A stretch of 7,012 nucleotides of DNA from Bacteroides sp. Its GTDB lineage: Bacteria; Bacteroidota; Bacteroidia; Bacteroidales; Bacteroidaceae. The DNA lies in assembly GCA_021204375.1 (NCBI GenBank), contig JAJPZL010000190.1, positions 1 to 7,012 on the forward strand, in the 5' to 3' direction. The position numbers and the translations under genes were made by a program. The first letter of the stretch is position 1. Each line of letters opens with the position of its first letter. The notes beneath the pieces are model-generated. The model made no database searches, had not been told where the DNA came from, and worked only from the letters and a program-made list of their open reading frames with translations. Shown here in pieces: positions 6,904 through 7,012 of this stretch.

Positions 6904-6970
6904 ACTTGCTATGATATTTGGCTTTTTTGTAACAATTTGCATAAACTTAATGTTCAGGATTGCGCAGTGA
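6904..6970. promoter_or_regulatory. Divergent control region upstream of exporter operon
   Basis: These 67 bases separate the TolC start from a possible rightward regulator start, so they should hold the operon promoter and perhaps a repressor site. I see only weak elements: a near -7 box on the minus strand (TAAGTTTA) without a matching -33 box, and a short palindrome TTGTAACAA at 6927-6935. Neither is convincing alone. Confidence 0.3.
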
Positions 6971-7012
6971 ATGAGAAAAGAAATTGCCCAAAAAGCCCTG
7001 GAAAGGTAGTAG
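6971..7012 (+). pseudogene. Possible TetR-type regulator start, stopped after 12 codons
   Basis: ATG 6971 opens MRKEIAQKALER, which resembles the first helix of TetR/AcrR-family repressors. These commonly sit divergent from TolC/HlyD/permease operons and repress them. The frame then meets TAG TAG at 7007-7012, the window end. A real regulator would need a lesion here, as seen in five other genes of the window, or an edge artefact. Twelve residues are too few for a firm family call; it could also be chance coding. Confidence 0.25.

Noticed and set aside
6927..6935. TTGTAACAA palindrome as a repressor operator
   Set aside because: Only four-base arms; too short to call an operator without conservation data.

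Overview
The window looks like chromosomal DNA of a member of the Bacteroidales (Bacteroides/Parabacteroides-like). The basis is the gene families present: a DUF4248-type protein divergent from a Bacteroidetes HU-like protein and followed by a small N-acetylmuramoyl-L-alanine amidase, plus a TolC/HlyD/two-permease export operon. A textbook Bacteroidetes promoter (TTTG, 20 bases, TATATTTG) supports this. I cannot fix the genus from sequence alone.

Layout. The left edge (1-176) has no complete gene; it holds a ribosome-binding-like site facing left at the very border and a likely terminator. Positions 177-406 (minus) carry a frameshifted DUF4248 gene. A 213-base divergent control region (407-619) follows, with promoter-like elements for both sides and a stem-loop. 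On the plus strand, 620-1977 carries an HU-like DNA-binding protein, a 93-aa membrane-anchored coiled-coil protein, a perfect 13-bp palindrome, and an amidase interrupted by a TAG. The amidase converges on the right-hand operon at a terminator hairpin near 2040-2056.

On the minus strand, 6903 down to 2104 is one tightly packed operon: TolC-like outer-membrane channel, HlyD-like periplasmic adaptor, and two ABC-2 type permeases. Gaps are 23 and 7 bases and the permeases overlap by 17. Together these would form a cell-envelope-spanning exporter, but no ATP-binding subunit lies in the window. The first codons of what may be a TetR-type regulator, divergent from the operon, appear at the right edge and stop at once.

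The most striking property is that five of the eight clear genes are broken by one lesion each: two single-base deletions (DUF4248, permease 1) and three in-frame stops (amidase, TolC, permease 2). The protein sequence resumes perfectly after every lesion. The lesions are therefore either very recent pseudogenisation or errors or damage in the sequenced or assembled DNA. The three stops could all arise by C-to-T change from glutamine codons. I found no convincing new system. The best leads are the lesion pattern, the lysis-cassette-like HU/coiled-coil/amidase module, the apparently leaderless DUF4248 promoter, and the hairpin predicted at the 5' end of the HU message.
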